A DNA stretch of 64,000 nt from Sphingomonas sp. H160509 (GTDB lineage Bacteria > Pseudomonadota > Alphaproteobacteria > Sphingomonadales > Sphingomonadaceae), in the NCBI RefSeq assembly GCF_024124765.2, contig NZ_JAMXSR020000002.1:1201001-1265000 (forward strand), written 5' to 3'. Positions 47,047 to 57,900 of this stretch are shown piece by piece (positions within the stretch are counted from its first letter, which is position 1; every line of letters begins with the position of its first letter). The notes below the pieces were generated by a model, which saw only the letters and a program-made list of their open reading frames with translations, did not search any database and was not told the DNA's origin. Both the position numbers and the translations under genes were made by a program.

Positions 47047-48301
47047 TCAGCCGATGAGCATGCGCGCGCCGAGCGCCGCGAACAGCGCTGGCGGCATCAC
47101 GACCGCGCCCACCTTCAGGAACCGCCAGAACCCGACGTCTTCACCCTCACGGCGGATCGCGGTCAGCCACAATATGGTGGCGAGCGAGCCGGTGATCGAC
47201 AGGTTCGGGCCGAGGTCGACGCCTATCAGCAGGCCGTCGGTGACGATCTGCGGAACGTGTGCTTGTTGTAGCGTGGTGCTGGCTATCAATCCGGCCGGGA
47301 GATTGTTCATCAGGTTCGAACCGAATGCCAGGATCGTGCCCGCAACCCCGGCGGTCGTCGATGGCGACTGCGCTGCCCCCGCCGCGAGCCAGCGCGCCAA
47401 CATCGTGATCACGCCCGTGCTCGCCAGTGCCTCGACCAGCACGAACAGGCCCGCGACCAGCGGCAGCACCGCCCAGGATACCGAGCCGAGCGTCGTAAGC
47501 GGCGACTTGCGCTCCCCAATGCATATTGCGGCCATCGTCGCGATACCGGCCAGGCAGGTCGGCAGTCCTAACTGATACCCCTGCGCCGACGCGGCGATCA
47601 GCAGAACTGCGGTCACGATGATCCCGCCGAGCGCGATCTTGCCGCCACGCGACAGCGTGCCGGTCTCGACGACGGTCTCGCACCGGTCGGTGAGCCGCTC
47701 GCGCTCGACCCAGCGCAGCATCAGAAAGGTCACGGCGATCGACAACAGCGATGGCAGCGCGAACGACGCCATCCACGCGCCGAGCGACGGCATCTCACCG
47801 CCGTACAGCACGAGGTTCGCGGGGTTCGAGATCGGCAGGACGAAGCTCGCCGCGTTGGCGATCAGCGCGCAGGCGAACAGCATCGGCAGCGGGTCGGCCT
47901 TCGCCTTCTTCGCCGCGGCGTAGACGGCGGGGGGTCAACACCACTGCGGTCGCGTCGTTCGAGAGGAAGGTCGTGACGACGATGCCGACGCCGAAGACGA
48001 GCGCGAACAGGCGACTGGTCGATCCCTTTGCGAGCCGCACCGCGTGCTCGGCGACCCAGTCGAACAGCCCCTGCTCTCGGGCGACCTCGGACAGCAGCAT
48101 CATGCCGATCAGGAACAGATAGACGTCGCCACCCTTCAGCACCGCGGCCCATGCTGCACCGGGCGACATCAGTCCGAACACGAGCAACACTGCAGCGCCA
48201 GCGACCGCCCAGACCGCTTCGGGTAGCTTGAACGGACGCGTGATCACGCCGAAGGTCGCGACGAAGCAGATCGCCCAGATCGCGTAGGTGTGGAGAGTCA
48301 T
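47047..48301 (-). CDS. SLC13/ArsB-superfamily anion permease
   Basis: Restored length 417 residues. About eleven membrane spans (for example [17 protein letters not shown] and [18 protein letters not shown]). Signature regions: [20 protein letters not shown] (ArsB/DASS family), [19 protein letters not shown] and [20 protein letters not shown]. The ArsB-type wording suggests arsenite or another inorganic anion, but no ars regulators are near. Six G at 47929-47934 stand for five; removal gives 1254 bases. Confidence 0.85.
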
Positions 48302-48353
48302 GCCGCGGGCATCCGCGAGTCGATACGCCGGACCATCGTCATCGTTACGGTAT

Positions 48354-49466
48354 TCACCAATCGAGTCCGTTCTTGTTGGGGCCGCGTTGCGCGCCGTCGA
48401 TACCACGATCGGGCCAGGCACCGATCGCGTTCACATCGCGGCCGAGCGCTACTGGAGGATTGCGCTTCGGTCGCGGGCCGGCGTTGCGAACGAGGATCTC
48501 GATGCGGTCCTCGCTCCTGTCACAGCGGATGGCGAGATGGTGGAGGCCATCAGCTACGCCATCGACCGAGGCGCTCCAGAGCGAGGGCACGCCGTCGACG
48601 CGCGTCATCGGGACGGCCTGGCCGTCATCGACGTGCAGCGACACCGTGTCTGCGCTGCCGAACACCTTCGCGCGGACCGTGAAGGCGCTGCCGGGCACGT
48701 TGTCGGCGCGCGCCGGGTCGGTGATCAGGCGGCGGTCGGCGGGGCTGGTGATCTGGACGAGTGGCCAGGGATCGTCGATCGCCTGGAACCGCCAACTGGG
48801 CACGCCGTCGTCGAGCGTGACGATCGAGAAACCGGGGGCGCCCTCCTCGATCTGGCCTGTCGAGCGGGTCGCGCCATAGATAACGCGGCCGTCGTTGAGC
48901 AGCTCGTTGTAATGCGTGTGCCCGGTGTCGACGAACGCGACGCGGTGCGCAGCGAACAGGCCGGCGATCCCGTCGGGATCATCGCGCAAGTCGCCGGGGT
49001 AGGCATGCATGAACGCCGCGACCGGTTCGCCAGCGACCGCGGCGGCGCTCAGTTCGCGTTCGATCCAGGCGCGCTGGGCCGGGTCGATCCGGAAGTCGGG
49101 ACCACCCTTCCCCGCCGAGACGATATCGAGGAACAGGCAGCGATAACCCGCGATCGTCTCCGCATAGGGCGCCATCTTCGCCGTGATCGCGCGCATCGCG
49201 GTCAGGTCGCCGGGTTCGAAATCATGATCGCCCGCCAGCACGTGCCACGGCAGCGACAGCCCCGTCATCGCGTTCGCGATCCGCGCGTACTGGTCGTCGG
49301 TACCGTGATTGGCATTGTCGCCAGGCAATAGCGCGAAGTCGACCGCGTCGCCCAGATTCGCCTCGGCGCTCGCGATCAGCGTGCGAAACCGAGACAGTCC
49401 TTCATACCCATCGGCCTCGTCGACATGCAGATCGCCAAAGTGAATCCAGGTCAGGCATCCTGTCAT
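48354..49466 (-). CDS. Calcineurin-like metallophosphoesterase
   Basis: 370 residues. All five metal-binding motifs are visible: IHFGDLHVDEAD (D-x-H), LLPGDNANHG (G-D), VLAGDHDFEPG (G-N/D-H-D), FMHAYPGD (H), and DTGHTHYNELL (G-H-x-H). The C-terminal ~110 residues form an extra beta-rich domain. Class III cyclic nucleotide phosphodiesterases such as CpdA share this arrangement; the substrate cannot be decided. Frame intact. Confidence 0.88.
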   Translation of the reverse strand: MTGCLTWIHFGDLHVDEADGYEGLSRFRTLIASAEANLGDAVDFALLPGDNANHGTDDQYARIANAMTGLSLPWHVLAGDHDFEPGDLTAMRAITAKMAPYAETIAGYRCLFLDIVSAGKGGPDFRIDPAQRAWIERELSAAAVAGEPVAAFMHAYPGDLRDDPDGIAGLFAAHRVAFVDTGHTHYNELLNDGRVIYGATRSTGQIEEGAPGFSIVTLDDGVPSWRFQAIDDPWPLVQITSPADRRLITDPARADNVPGSAFTVRAKVFGSADTVSLHVDDGQAVPMTRVDGVPSLWSASVDGVADGLHHLAIRCDRSEDRIEILVRNAGPRPKRNPPVALGRDVNAIGAWPDRGIDGAQRGPNKNGLDW

Positions 49467-49740
49467 TAAAGCACTTTCCAGTCGTCTGGCAGATGATCCG
49501 CCGATGCTGCCCATAGCGAGGCTGAGGGTTCATCGTTCCGTGACAATAACTTCATGATTTGAGACTTAACCGGCTCGTTCAGTTTCGGTTTAGCTTTTGA
49601 CATCACTGGATAAAATCAAGCCGAACAATATTTCAGCGGCGTGGAAACTTTGCCCGGTGCCGCAGCTTTAGCGCTCCGACGTCGCGCGGGTTTCCCGTGC
49701 GGCACCGGTTTCGACGACACCGATATTTCAGGGAATTCTC

Positions 49741-51015
49741 ATGGCCACGACGGACACGGCATCCGCCAACAACGGCAAGGCCAAGGGCGGGTCGGACGGC
49801 AAATCCGCGCCGAAGAAGACGCTCGACGCGCTGAACTTCTTCCTCGCCGACGTTCGCGATGGGCTCGGGCCTTATCTGGCGATCTATCTCGTCGCGGTCC
49901 GTGGGCCTGCGCATGGCTGGAACGAGGCGACGGTGGGCATGATCCTCACGATCGCCGGGATCGTCGGCCTGATCTCGCAGACGCCGGCGGGCGGGCTGAT
50001 CGATCGCAGCAGGAACAAGCCGCGTATCGTGATGATCGCCGCACTGCTCGTGACGCTCAGCAGCGTATCGCTGCCGATCGTCAGTGGCTTTACCGCAGTT
50101 GCGGTCACCCAGTCGATCGCGGCAGTCGCTGGTGCTGTATTCGCGCCGGCGATTTCGGCCATCACGCTCGGTCTCGTCGGCCCGAAACTGTTCGCCAAGC
50201 GCGTCGGTCGCAACGAAGCATTCAACCACGCGGGCAACGCCGTGTCGGCGGCGCTTGCGGGCGTGCTCGCGTGGAAGTTCGGACCGGTCGTCGTCTTCTA
50301 CCTGATGGGCGCGCTGACGGTTGCGAGCATCGTGACCGCGTCGCGGATCAGGAACGACGACATCGACAACGCGGTCGCGCGTGGTCTCGATTGCGAGCCG
50401 GAGGACGATTGCGAGGAGCCGAGCGGGTGGAAGGCGCTGGTCGAGAACAAGCCGCTGATGATCTTCGCGGGGACGGCGTTCCTGTTCCACCTCGCCAACG
50501 CGGCGATGCTGACGTCGGTCAGCCAGTTGCTCGCGCGCACCGTCGGCAAGGATCAGGCGACGTCGCTGACCGCCGCGTGCATCGTCGCGGCGCAGCTGGT
50601 GATGGTACCGGTCGCGATCGTGGTCGGCCGCAACACCGACAAATGGGGCACCAAGCCGCTGTTCCTCGTCGCCTTCGGGTTTCTCGCTGCGCGCGGCGCA
50701 CTGTATACCGTGTCGGACAATCCGTGGTGGCTGGTCGGCGTGCAGGCACTGGACGGGATCGGCGCGGGTATCTTCGGCGCGCTGTTCCCGGTCGTGATCG
50801 CCGACCTGACCAAGGGGACGGGACGCTTCAACGTCAGCCAAGGTGCAGTGGCGAGCGCGCAGGGCTTGGGCGCGGCCTTGTCTGCGACACTGGCCGGTGC
50901 GATCATCGTGTGGGCTGGCTACGGCGTGAGCTTCCTGACCCTGGCCGTCGTCGCTGGCGCCGGCTTCATGCTCTATTTCTTCGCGATGCCCGAGACGAAG
51001 CAGAAGGCAGGGTAA
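49741..51015 (+). CDS. Major facilitator superfamily transporter
   Basis: 424 residues with twelve likely membrane spans. A cytoplasmic N-terminal tail rich in Lys/Ala precedes LNFFLADVRDGLGPYLAIYL. The MFS motif A region reads GGLIDRSRNKPRIVMIAALL. Long inner loop NDDIDNAVARGLDCEPEDD carries acidic residues. The A-D-V-x-D-G-L-G-P-Y start is typical of a group of uncharacterised efflux carriers. Substrate unknown. A 274-base upstream gap is shared with the divergent phosphoesterase gene and no promoter is clear in it. Confidence 0.92.
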   Translation: MATTDTASANNGKAKGGSDGKSAPKKTLDALNFFLADVRDGLGPYLAIYLVAVRGPAHGWNEATVGMILTIAGIVGLISQTPAGGLIDRSRNKPRIVMIAALLVTLSSVSLPIVSGFTAVAVTQSIAAVAGAVFAPAISAITLGLVGPKLFAKRVGRNEAFNHAGNAVSAALAGVLAWKFGPVVVFYLMGALTVASIVTASRIRNDDIDNAVARGLDCEPEDDCEEPSGWKALVENKPLMIFAGTAFLFHLANAAMLTSVSQLLARTVGKDQATSLTAACIVAAQLVMVPVAIVVGRNTDKWGTKPLFLVAFGFLAARGALYTVSDNPWWLVGVQALDGIGAGIFGALFPVVIADLTKGTGRFNVSQGAVASAQGLGAALSATLAGAIIVWAGYGVSFLTLAVVAGAGFMLYFFAMPETKQKAG

Positions 51016-51028
51016 GCCCCCCCTCGCC

Positions 51029-52590
51029 TCACCGGTCGACGGCGATGGTCGGTAAATACCGCGGCGCCGACCGGGCCTTGGCACGTTGTTCATAGGCATA
51101 GCCGGCGCGCAGCACGGTCTGGTCGGCGTCCTTCGTGGCGATGAACGACAGGCCGACGGGCAATCCGCGTACGAGACCCATCGGTACGGTCAGGTGTGGA
51201 TAACCGGCGACCGCGGGCAACGTCGCGGCGGAGGGGCCGGCGTAGGTATCGCCGTAGACCGGATCGGTCAGCCACGCCGCGTCGTAGGTGGGCTCGACCA
51301 GGATCTGCGCGCCCGCCGCGCGCAGCATCGCGTCGATCCCCTGCGCACCCGCCAGCCGCAGCGATGTCGCGCGCGCGGCCTTGTAGGCGGGATCGTCGAG
51401 CCCCCTTGGTCTTGTCCGCATCCTCGAACAGTTCCTGCGTGAAGAACGGCATCTCGGTCGCGGCGTTCGCGCGGTTGAAGGCGATCACCGCGCCCAGCGT
51501 CTTCGTCTGGACCGCGGGTGGCGTGGTCGCGAGATAGGTGTTCAGGTCCGCCTTGAGTTCGGTTTTCAGGACCATCAGTTCCGCTTCGCCCAGTCCGTCG
51601 AGCTTCGGCGTCTTGACCTCGACCAGCACGGCACCCGCTGCGCGCAGGACGTTCAGCGCCGCATTGTAGCGGACGACGAGATCCGCGGACGTACACCGTC
51701 GGGCCTGACGACTCCGATCCGCATACCGGACAACGCGCTGGCTGAGAGTCCCGCGGCATAATCCTTGGTCACCGCCGCCGCCGTCACGCGGTCCGCGGGA
51801 TCCGCACCGACCATGCCCGACAACAGGATCGCGACGTCGGTGACGCTGCGCGCCATCGGCCCCGGCGTATCCTGGCTATGGCTGATCGGCACGACATGCG
51901 TCCGGCTGACCAGACCGATCGAAGGCTTGAAACCGACCAGACCGTTGAGCGACGACGGGCATACGACCGAACCGTCGGTCTCGGTTCCGATAGCCGCGGC
52001 GGCGAAACTCGCCGCGACCGCGGCTCCCGATCCTGACGAGGAGCCGCACGCGGTCCGGTCCAGCGCATAGGGATTACGCACAAGCCCGCCGACCGCGCTC
52101 CAACCACTCATGGAGTGGGTCGAGCGTATGTTCGCCCACTCCGACAAGTTGGTCTTGCCGAGGATCACCGCACCCGCGCGCCGCAGGTACGCGACCATCG
52201 GCGCGTCCCGGCGCGTCATGTTGTCGCGCAAAGCGAGGCTGCCCGCGGTCGTCGGCAGCGGATCCGCGGTCTCGATATTGTCGCCTTTATGAGGATCGGA
52301 ATGCCGTGCAGCGGACCGCGCACATGCCCTGCCTTGCGTTCGGCATCGAGCGCCCGGGCCTGCGCGAGGGCATCGGGATTGACCGCGATGACGCTGTGCA
52401 GCGCCGGCCCCTTGCGATCCATCGCGGCGATCCGCGCGAGATAGGCCTGGGTGATGTCGACGCTGTTGGCCGAGCCGTCGTTCATCAGAGTCCTCAACCG
52501 ATCGAGCGACACTTCTTCGACGACCACCGTCTTGGCGAGAACAGGCGTGGCGACGCAGGCGAGCAGTACCGCAGTGATGAGACGACGCAT
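51029..52590 (-). CDS. Exported amidase (amidase signature family)
   Basis: Restored length 520 residues. Signal MRRLITAVLLACVATPVLAK. Amidase signature: HGIPILIK (catalytic Lys), GKTNLSEWANIRS, and the Gly/Ser-rich GSSSGSGAAVAASFAAAAIG with GTETDGSVVCPSSLNG (Ser-cisSer). C-terminal blocks LPAVAGYPHLTVPMG. Three frame breaks: one missing base near 52285, one missing near 51690, one extra in C5 at 51401-51405; balancing gives 1563 bases. Likely hydrolyses small amides in the periplasm. Confidence 0.87.
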
Positions 52591-52709
52591 GAGACCCCCG
52601 TATACAATGTCGCAGGATGGTCCCGAGCCGCGCACCGATGCAAGCGGCATCTGCTCGACGCGTATCCCGCTGACGGCAAACTATAAATTGCCGCCAGCGG
52701 GATGCCCGG

Positions 52710-53615
52710 TCAGGCGGCGACTAGGCCCGGCGCATAGTCCGTCGCTTCCAGATCGGCGATCAACCCCGGGCCGGTCGGGTTCCAGCCGAGTTGCGCGCGC
52801 GTCCAGTCGCTGGAGGCAAGCATGTCGAGCGAGGCGAACATGCCGAACCAGCCGAAATGGTCGTTCGCCTGGTCCTGCGTCAACGATAGCGTCGGCAGGC
52901 CCAGTCCAGCCGCTACCACCTCGGCGATCGCCCGCGCGCTGACGCCTTCCTCCGCAACTGCATTGTACCGCGCGCCCTTCTCGCCCTTGTCGAGCACGAG
53001 CGCGTAGAGTTTCGCCACGTCCAGCACGTGCGCCGCGGGCCAGCGATTGGCGCCGTCACCGACATAGGCCACCACGCCCTTCTCGCGCGCGATATCGACA
53101 TAGGGCGTGATCAGTCCCTGCTTCACGGTATCGTGGACCTGCGGAAGGCGCATGACACGGACGTCCAGGCCGGCTTCCAGCAGCACATGCCCCGCCTTTT
53201 CCGACGCGATCCGCGGGTTGGGATAATCGGGGTTGAACGCGGACTCGAGCGCAGGCTTGCCCGGGCCAGTATCGCCGATCCCGGTACCCGACGTGATGAT
53301 CAAGGGACGGTCGCTCCCCTTGAGCACCTCCCCCATCGCGCCGATCACGCGACGGTCCTTCTCGCAGTTTGCTACGAAGTTGGTGAACTCGTGATCGAAC
53401 GCGGTGTGGATCACCGCATCGGCCTGCTCTGCTCCGCTGCGCAGGCTGTCGAGATCGACGAGATCACCGCGATGTACCTCGGCGCCAGCCTCTACCAGCG
53501 ACCGCGCGCCGGCATCCGACCGGGTAAGACCCAAGACCTGATGACCCGCACTCAGCAGTTCCGGCACGATACGCGACCCGATGAACCCCGTCGCACCCGT
53601 CAAAAATACACGCAT
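52710..53615 (-). CDS. NAD(P)-dependent epimerase/dehydratase-family (atypical SDR) oxidoreductase
   Basis: 301 residues. N-terminal Rossmann motif VFLTGATGFIGSRIVPELL, then HRGDLVDLDSL and a catalytic region in which the usual YxxxK is not obvious (NPRIASEKAGHVLLEAG supplies the Ser-x-x-Lys part). Belongs to the extended/atypical SDR type often found beside a divergent MmyB-like regulator, as here. Substrate unknown. Frame intact. Confidence 0.9.
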   Translation of the reverse strand: MRVFLTGATGFIGSRIVPELLSAGHQVLGLTRSDAGARSLVEAGAEVHRGDLVDLDSLRSGAEQADAVIHTAFDHEFTNFVANCEKDRRVIGAMGEVLKGSDRPLIITSGTGIGDTGPGKPALESAFNPDYPNPRIASEKAGHVLLEAGLDVRVMRLPQVHDTVKQGLITPYVDIAREKGVVAYVGDGANRWPAAHVLDVAKLYALVLDKGEKGARYNAVAEEGVSARAIAEVVAAGLGLPTLSLTQDQANDHFGWFGMFASLDMLASSDWTRAQLGWNPTGPGLIADLEATDYAPGLVAA

Positions 53616-53687
53616 CCAAACTCTCCGATATTGTCCGGAGCAAGACTTGGGCGTACTTCGACACCCGTAAAAGTAGTGACCTTATCA

Positions 53688-53696
53688 TGGTATAAT
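53688..53696 (+). promoter_or_regulatory. Extended -10 promoter element before the XRE regulator
   Basis: TG-G-TATAAT at 53688-53696 is a consensus extended -10 box. Transcription would start about 53703, only a few bases before ATG 53707, so the mRNA might be nearly leaderless. A short inverted pair TTAT/ATAA (53682-53695) overlaps it and may allow autoregulation. Confidence 0.5.
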
Positions 53697-53706
53697 CTTC
53701 AACAGG

Positions 53707-54540
53707 ATGTCGATGTCTATCGAGACTGACAATGCGCTCGGCACGTTCCTGCGCGATCGCCGGGCACGCATGGACGCCGCGGCGTTCGGGTTCAGTGGCG
53801 GCCGGCGCCGGACGCCCGGCCTGCGCCGCGAGGAAGTCGCCCAGCGCGCTAACATCTCAGCGACCTGGTACACCTGGCTCGAACAGGGCCGCGGCGGCGC
53901 GCCGTCGGCCGACGTCCTCAACCGCATCGCCGGCGGCCTGATGCTGACCGAGCCGGAGCGCGAACACCTGTTCGTGCTTGGTCTCGGCCATCCGCCCGAA
54001 GCGACCTATCGCGCCTCCGACGAAGTCACGCCGCGGCTGCAGCGGGTGCTGGATGCGCTGGAATTCAGCCCGGCGATCGTCAAGACGCCGACCTGGGACG
54101 TGGTCGCGTGGAACGCGGCGGCGGCAACGCTGCTAACCGACTATTCAACGTTGCCCCGCGACCAGCGCAACATCCTGCGCCTGATGTTCACCAATGCGAG
54201 CATCAAGGCGGCGCAGGAGGACTGGCTCAACGTCGCCCGCTATGTCGTCGGTACGTTTCGCGCGGATGCAGCGCGTGCCGGTGCGGGCGCGGAGATCGCG
54301 CAACTGGTCGAGGAACTGTCGCGGCTCAGTCCCGAATTCGACGCGTTATGGCGCGACAACAACGTTGCCCGGCATGCTGACGGCCTGAAGCGGCTTCACC
54401 ATCCGGTACACGGTTTGCTCGAACTCGAATTCTCGGCGTTTGCGGTCGACGGTCGGCCGGACCTCGGGATGATCGTCTACAATCCCGCCTCCCCGGAAAC
54501 GGCGCAGCGTATCCGGTCGTTGATGGCGCCGACCGCCTGA
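53707..54540 (+). CDS. XRE-family transcriptional regulator with MmyB-like ligand domain
   Basis: 277 residues. N-terminal helix-turn-helix: GRRRTPGLRREEVAQRANIS then ATWYTWLEQGRGGAPSADVL. The C-terminal half matches MmyB-like domains (VVAWNAAAATLLTDYSTLPR, LRLMFTNASIKAAQEDW, and HHPVHGLLELEFSAF). Probably senses a small lipophilic ligand. Divergent from the SDR gene 91 bases away and expected to control it. Frame intact. Confidence 0.92.
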   Translation: MSMSIETDNALGTFLRDRRARMDAAAFGFSGGRRRTPGLRREEVAQRANISATWYTWLEQGRGGAPSADVLNRIAGGLMLTEPEREHLFVLGLGHPPEATYRASDEVTPRLQRVLDALEFSPAIVKTPTWDVVAWNAAAATLLTDYSTLPRDQRNILRLMFTNASIKAAQEDWLNVARYVVGTFRADAARAGAGAEIAQLVEELSRLSPEFDALWRDNNVARHADGLKRLHHPVHGLLELEFSAFAVDGRPDLGMIVYNPASPETAQRIRSLMAPTA

Positions 54541-54571
54541 GCCCTTCGCCCGCGGATCGGCAGCCTCTCCG

Positions 54572-57194
54572 TTATTCCGCCGAGCCGTCCGAACTCCTGT
54601 CGGCGCTTCCCCAGCCCGCCGCCTTGCGCAGTACGCGCGACAATTGCTCGACCGAATACGGCTTGTGGAGCAGCTCGAACCCGTGCGTACCGTCCTGCGC
54701 GAGGATATTGCTGTACCCCGACGTCAGCACGACCGGCAGGCTCGGATGGTCGGCGCGGATAGCCTTGCCGAGTTCGATGCCGTTCATCCCCGGCATCACC
54801 ACGTCCGAAAAGACGATATCGAAGCGCGAGGCATCCTTGCCCAGCTCCGCCAGCGCCTCCTGCGCATTGGCCGCCCACACCGTCACATAGCCAAGCTCGG
54901 CCAGCGACTGGGTGGTGAACGTCCCGACTTCCCTGTTATCCTCGACGACCAGCACGCAGGTTCCGTGACCGTCGGCCAGCGTCTGGACGGTGTCGTCCTC
55001 GGCGAGACGGTCGCTCTCGTCGACCTGTGGCAGATACAAGGTGAACGTCGCGCCCTCGCCCGGCGGGCTTTCGACGACGATGTCGCCCTCGGACTGTTTG
55101 GCGAACCCGAACACCTGGCTGAGCCCGAGGCCGGTCCCCTGCCCGACCCCCTTGGTCGTGAAGAACGGCTCGAAGATCCGTTCCAGTTTCTCGGGTTCGA
55201 TGCCGGTGCCGCTGTCGGTCATCGAGATCGCGACATAGCGCCCAGGCACGGCCGGGTGCGAGCGAACGGCGGGTATGAACGATGCGGGCCGCACCGCGAT
55301 AAGGATATGACCCGCGCCGTCCATCGCGTCACGCGCGTTGACCGCCATGTTCACCAGCGCGGTATCGAGCTGGCTCGGATCGACGTTGGTGAACAGCGGC
55401 GTCTCGGGCACGTCGATGTCGATGACGATCCGCGAGCCCGTCAGCGTGCCCAGCATATCGGCGATGACGCGCAGGCTATGCCCGACGTCGATCACCTCGG
55501 GCTGGAGCGCCTGTCGCCGCGCGAAGGCGAGCAGCTGCCCCGTGAGTTTCGCGGCACGATCGGCCGTATCGGAGATCGCGTCGATATAGCGTTCGCGCCG
55601 TTCCGCGCTGAGGTCCGGACGCTTCAGCAGATCGGTCGCCGACCGGATGACGGTCAGCAGATTGTTGAAATCATGCGCGACGCCGCCGGTGAGCTGGCCG
55701 ACCGCTTCCATTTTTTGCGACTGGCGCAGCGCGTCCTCGGCATGCTGGAGCTCGCCGGTCCGCGCCACGACCTGCTGTTCGAGCGACGCGGCGAGAGCTG
55801 CAAGCTCCTGCTCCGTGCGCCGCCGCTCGGTCGCGATGCGCGTCCGCTCGGCGACCTCGCGAACGAACGCCACCTCGTCCGCGCGCCATTGCCGTGCACG
55901 GCCGCTGCCGAGGTAGAGCATCGCGACCAGCCGTCCGTTTTCCATGATCGGCATGTTGACGATCGCGCGGACGGAAATCGCCTCGAGCGCGGCGACCGTC
56001 GATCGCGTCCGCGGATCGGTGTGCGCGTCTTCGATACACACCTCGTCGCCATTTTTCAGATCGTCGATGTACGTTCCGAAGCTGCGTAGATCGAAGCTGC
56101 CAAAAAGGGGGCGCGACGCGCGGCGCACTCCAGTCGCGCATGATCGTGAGCGTGTCGGCGTCGATCTCGCCATAGCCCGCTCGGTCCGCCCCGACCGTTT
56201 GGCCGATGATCCGCGCAGCCGCGAAGGAGATATCATCCGGTTCGTCCGTGTCGCGAAACACGTCGCCCAGTTCGACGAGCGCCGCGCGCATGATCTCGCT
56301 GCGACGCTGGTCGGTAATGTCGGTCGAGACGCCGGCGATCCGCAACGCCTCGCCCTCGGTGTTGAAGAAGGGCTGGCCGCGCGAGGCGAGCCAGCGCAGT
56401 TCTCCATCGCGGCGATAGATGCGGTAGATCACGTCATAGTCGGTGCCCTCCGCGACGCAGCGACGGACTTCGGCAACGCTTTTCGCTCTATCCTCGGGAT
56501 GGATCGCCTCGAGCCGGTCCTCGTAGGTGAAGGGCTCGTGGCTGGGGCGGCCGAAAATTTCCTTGCACGTATCGGAGGCAGTCAGCTGCTTGCTGGCTAT
56601 CTCCAGGCTCCAGGTTCCGAAGCGCGCAGCCTTCAACGTGAAGGCCAGCTCGCGCTCCTGCTCCTGCTGCATCCGCAACCGGTCGGTCAGCTCGGCCAGA
56701 AGCGCGGCGTTGCTCGATTCCAGACCTTGCAGCCGTTCGCGCTCGAGCGTCACATCGACCTGGCTCGCGAAGAAATAGGCGAGCACGCCTTCGGTATCGT
56801 AGACCGGCGCCAGCAACAGGCGGTTCCAGAACAGCTCCCCGTCCTTGCGGTGGTTCTGGATGTCGATCTCGATCGGCCGGACCTGCCGCACCGCCTCGCG
56901 GATTTTAACGACGGTCGCGGGATCTGTCTCCGGCCCCTGCAGGAACCGACAATTACGGCCGAGGATCTCCGCCCGGCTATACCCGCTCAACCGGCAGAAC
57001 GCGTCGTTGGTGAAAACGACCGGATTGTCGGGCAACCGGGGATTGGTGATGATCATCGGCATCCGCGTGGCCCGCACAGCCGCGACGAACGGATCGGTGC
57101 CGACGTCCTGCGCGATCAGCTCGGCCGCGATCCGCTCGGCATCCGCCGTCATCTTCGGGGCGCTTTCGGCGGCGCTGTCGATGATATCAGTCAA
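54572..57194 (-). CDS. Hybrid histidine kinase with LOV, PAS and GAF sensors and C-terminal receiver
   Basis: Restored length 873 residues. LOV domain at ~35-150, with the flavin-adduct Cys82 in [20 protein letters not shown] domain (~175-310), a GAF domain (~320-460), then HisKA with phospho-His in [14 protein letters not shown] and HATPase_c ([14 protein letters not shown]-box, [12 protein letters not shown] and [12 protein letters not shown]). C-terminal receiver with Asp in [14 protein letters not shown]. Blue light sensing is plausible. One extra base in G5 at 56107-56111; removal gives 2622 bases. No response regulator is adjacent. Confidence 0.92.
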
Positions 57195-57384
57195 AACAGT
57201 TTACTCATCGATGATCACCAATCCCGGTATCTAGGGTAGCGACCAAATCATCGCAACGCCGACCATTAGATACTGAGCCAAATCAGCCGCATAGGTGGCA
57301 ATCGAAAATCCGGTTTTACCTTTTCGACAGGGCTCGAAGCGAGGTTTGGCACGTTCGATCCGGCAGGAAGTTCGAGAGGATGAC

Positions 57385-57789
57385 ATGCTTTTCAAATATT
57401 CGGCCGCAATTCTGGCACTCTCGCTAGTCGCCGCGCCCGCCGCGGCACGGACCCCGCCGCCCGCCGGGATCTGGGCCAACCCGCACAACACCGTCCACGT
57501 GACCTTCAAGCGCTGTCGGGATGCGATATGCGGGACGGTCGTGTGGGCGAGCCGCACTGCGATCGACGACGCGCAGCGCGGCGGCGTCGACCAGCTCGTC
57601 GGCGAGGAACTGTTCCGCGATTTCGTCGAGGACGAGCCTGGTCGATGGAGCGGCGAGGTCTTCATTCCCGATGTCGGCCAGACCGTGTCCGGCACGATCA
57701 CGCAGATCGATTCCCGCACGTTGGTCGGCGAAGGCTGCATGTTCGCGGGGTTCGGCTGCAAGACGCAGGCGTGGAAGCGCATCAAGTAG
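57385..57789 (+). CDS. DUF2147-like exported small protein
   Basis: 134 residues. Signal MLFKYSAAILALSLVAAPAA. The mature part, PAGIWANPHNTVHVTFKRC, resembles DUF2147 (G-x-W ... V-x-I-x-x-C), with further Cys in CGTVVWAS and the late GEGCMFAGFGCKTQAWKR. Four cysteines suggest two disulfides. DUF2147 proteins are periplasmic, calycin-like, of unknown function. Start ATG 57385 is preferred over an upstream frame extension. Confidence 0.75.
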   Translation: MLFKYSAAILALSLVAAPAAARTPPPAGIWANPHNTVHVTFKRCRDAICGTVVWASRTAIDDAQRGGVDQLVGEELFRDFVEDEPGRWSGEVFIPDVGQTVSGTITQIDSRTLVGEGCMFAGFGCKTQAWKRIK

Positions 57790-57900
57790 CGGATCGCCGC
57801 CGCTCGCGACCGGTGCAAAAATTTCGTTCGGCAATCTTGACGCCTTGGCACGCGAAATTATTTCCCCGGTCGCCGGACGCGTCGATCGGTCCGGCGACTG

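Noticed and set aside
47047..48301. A dedicated arsenic-resistance locus
   Set aside because: The permease has ArsB-superfamily motifs, but no arsR, arsC or arsH-like gene is nearby, so a specific arsenite role is not supported.
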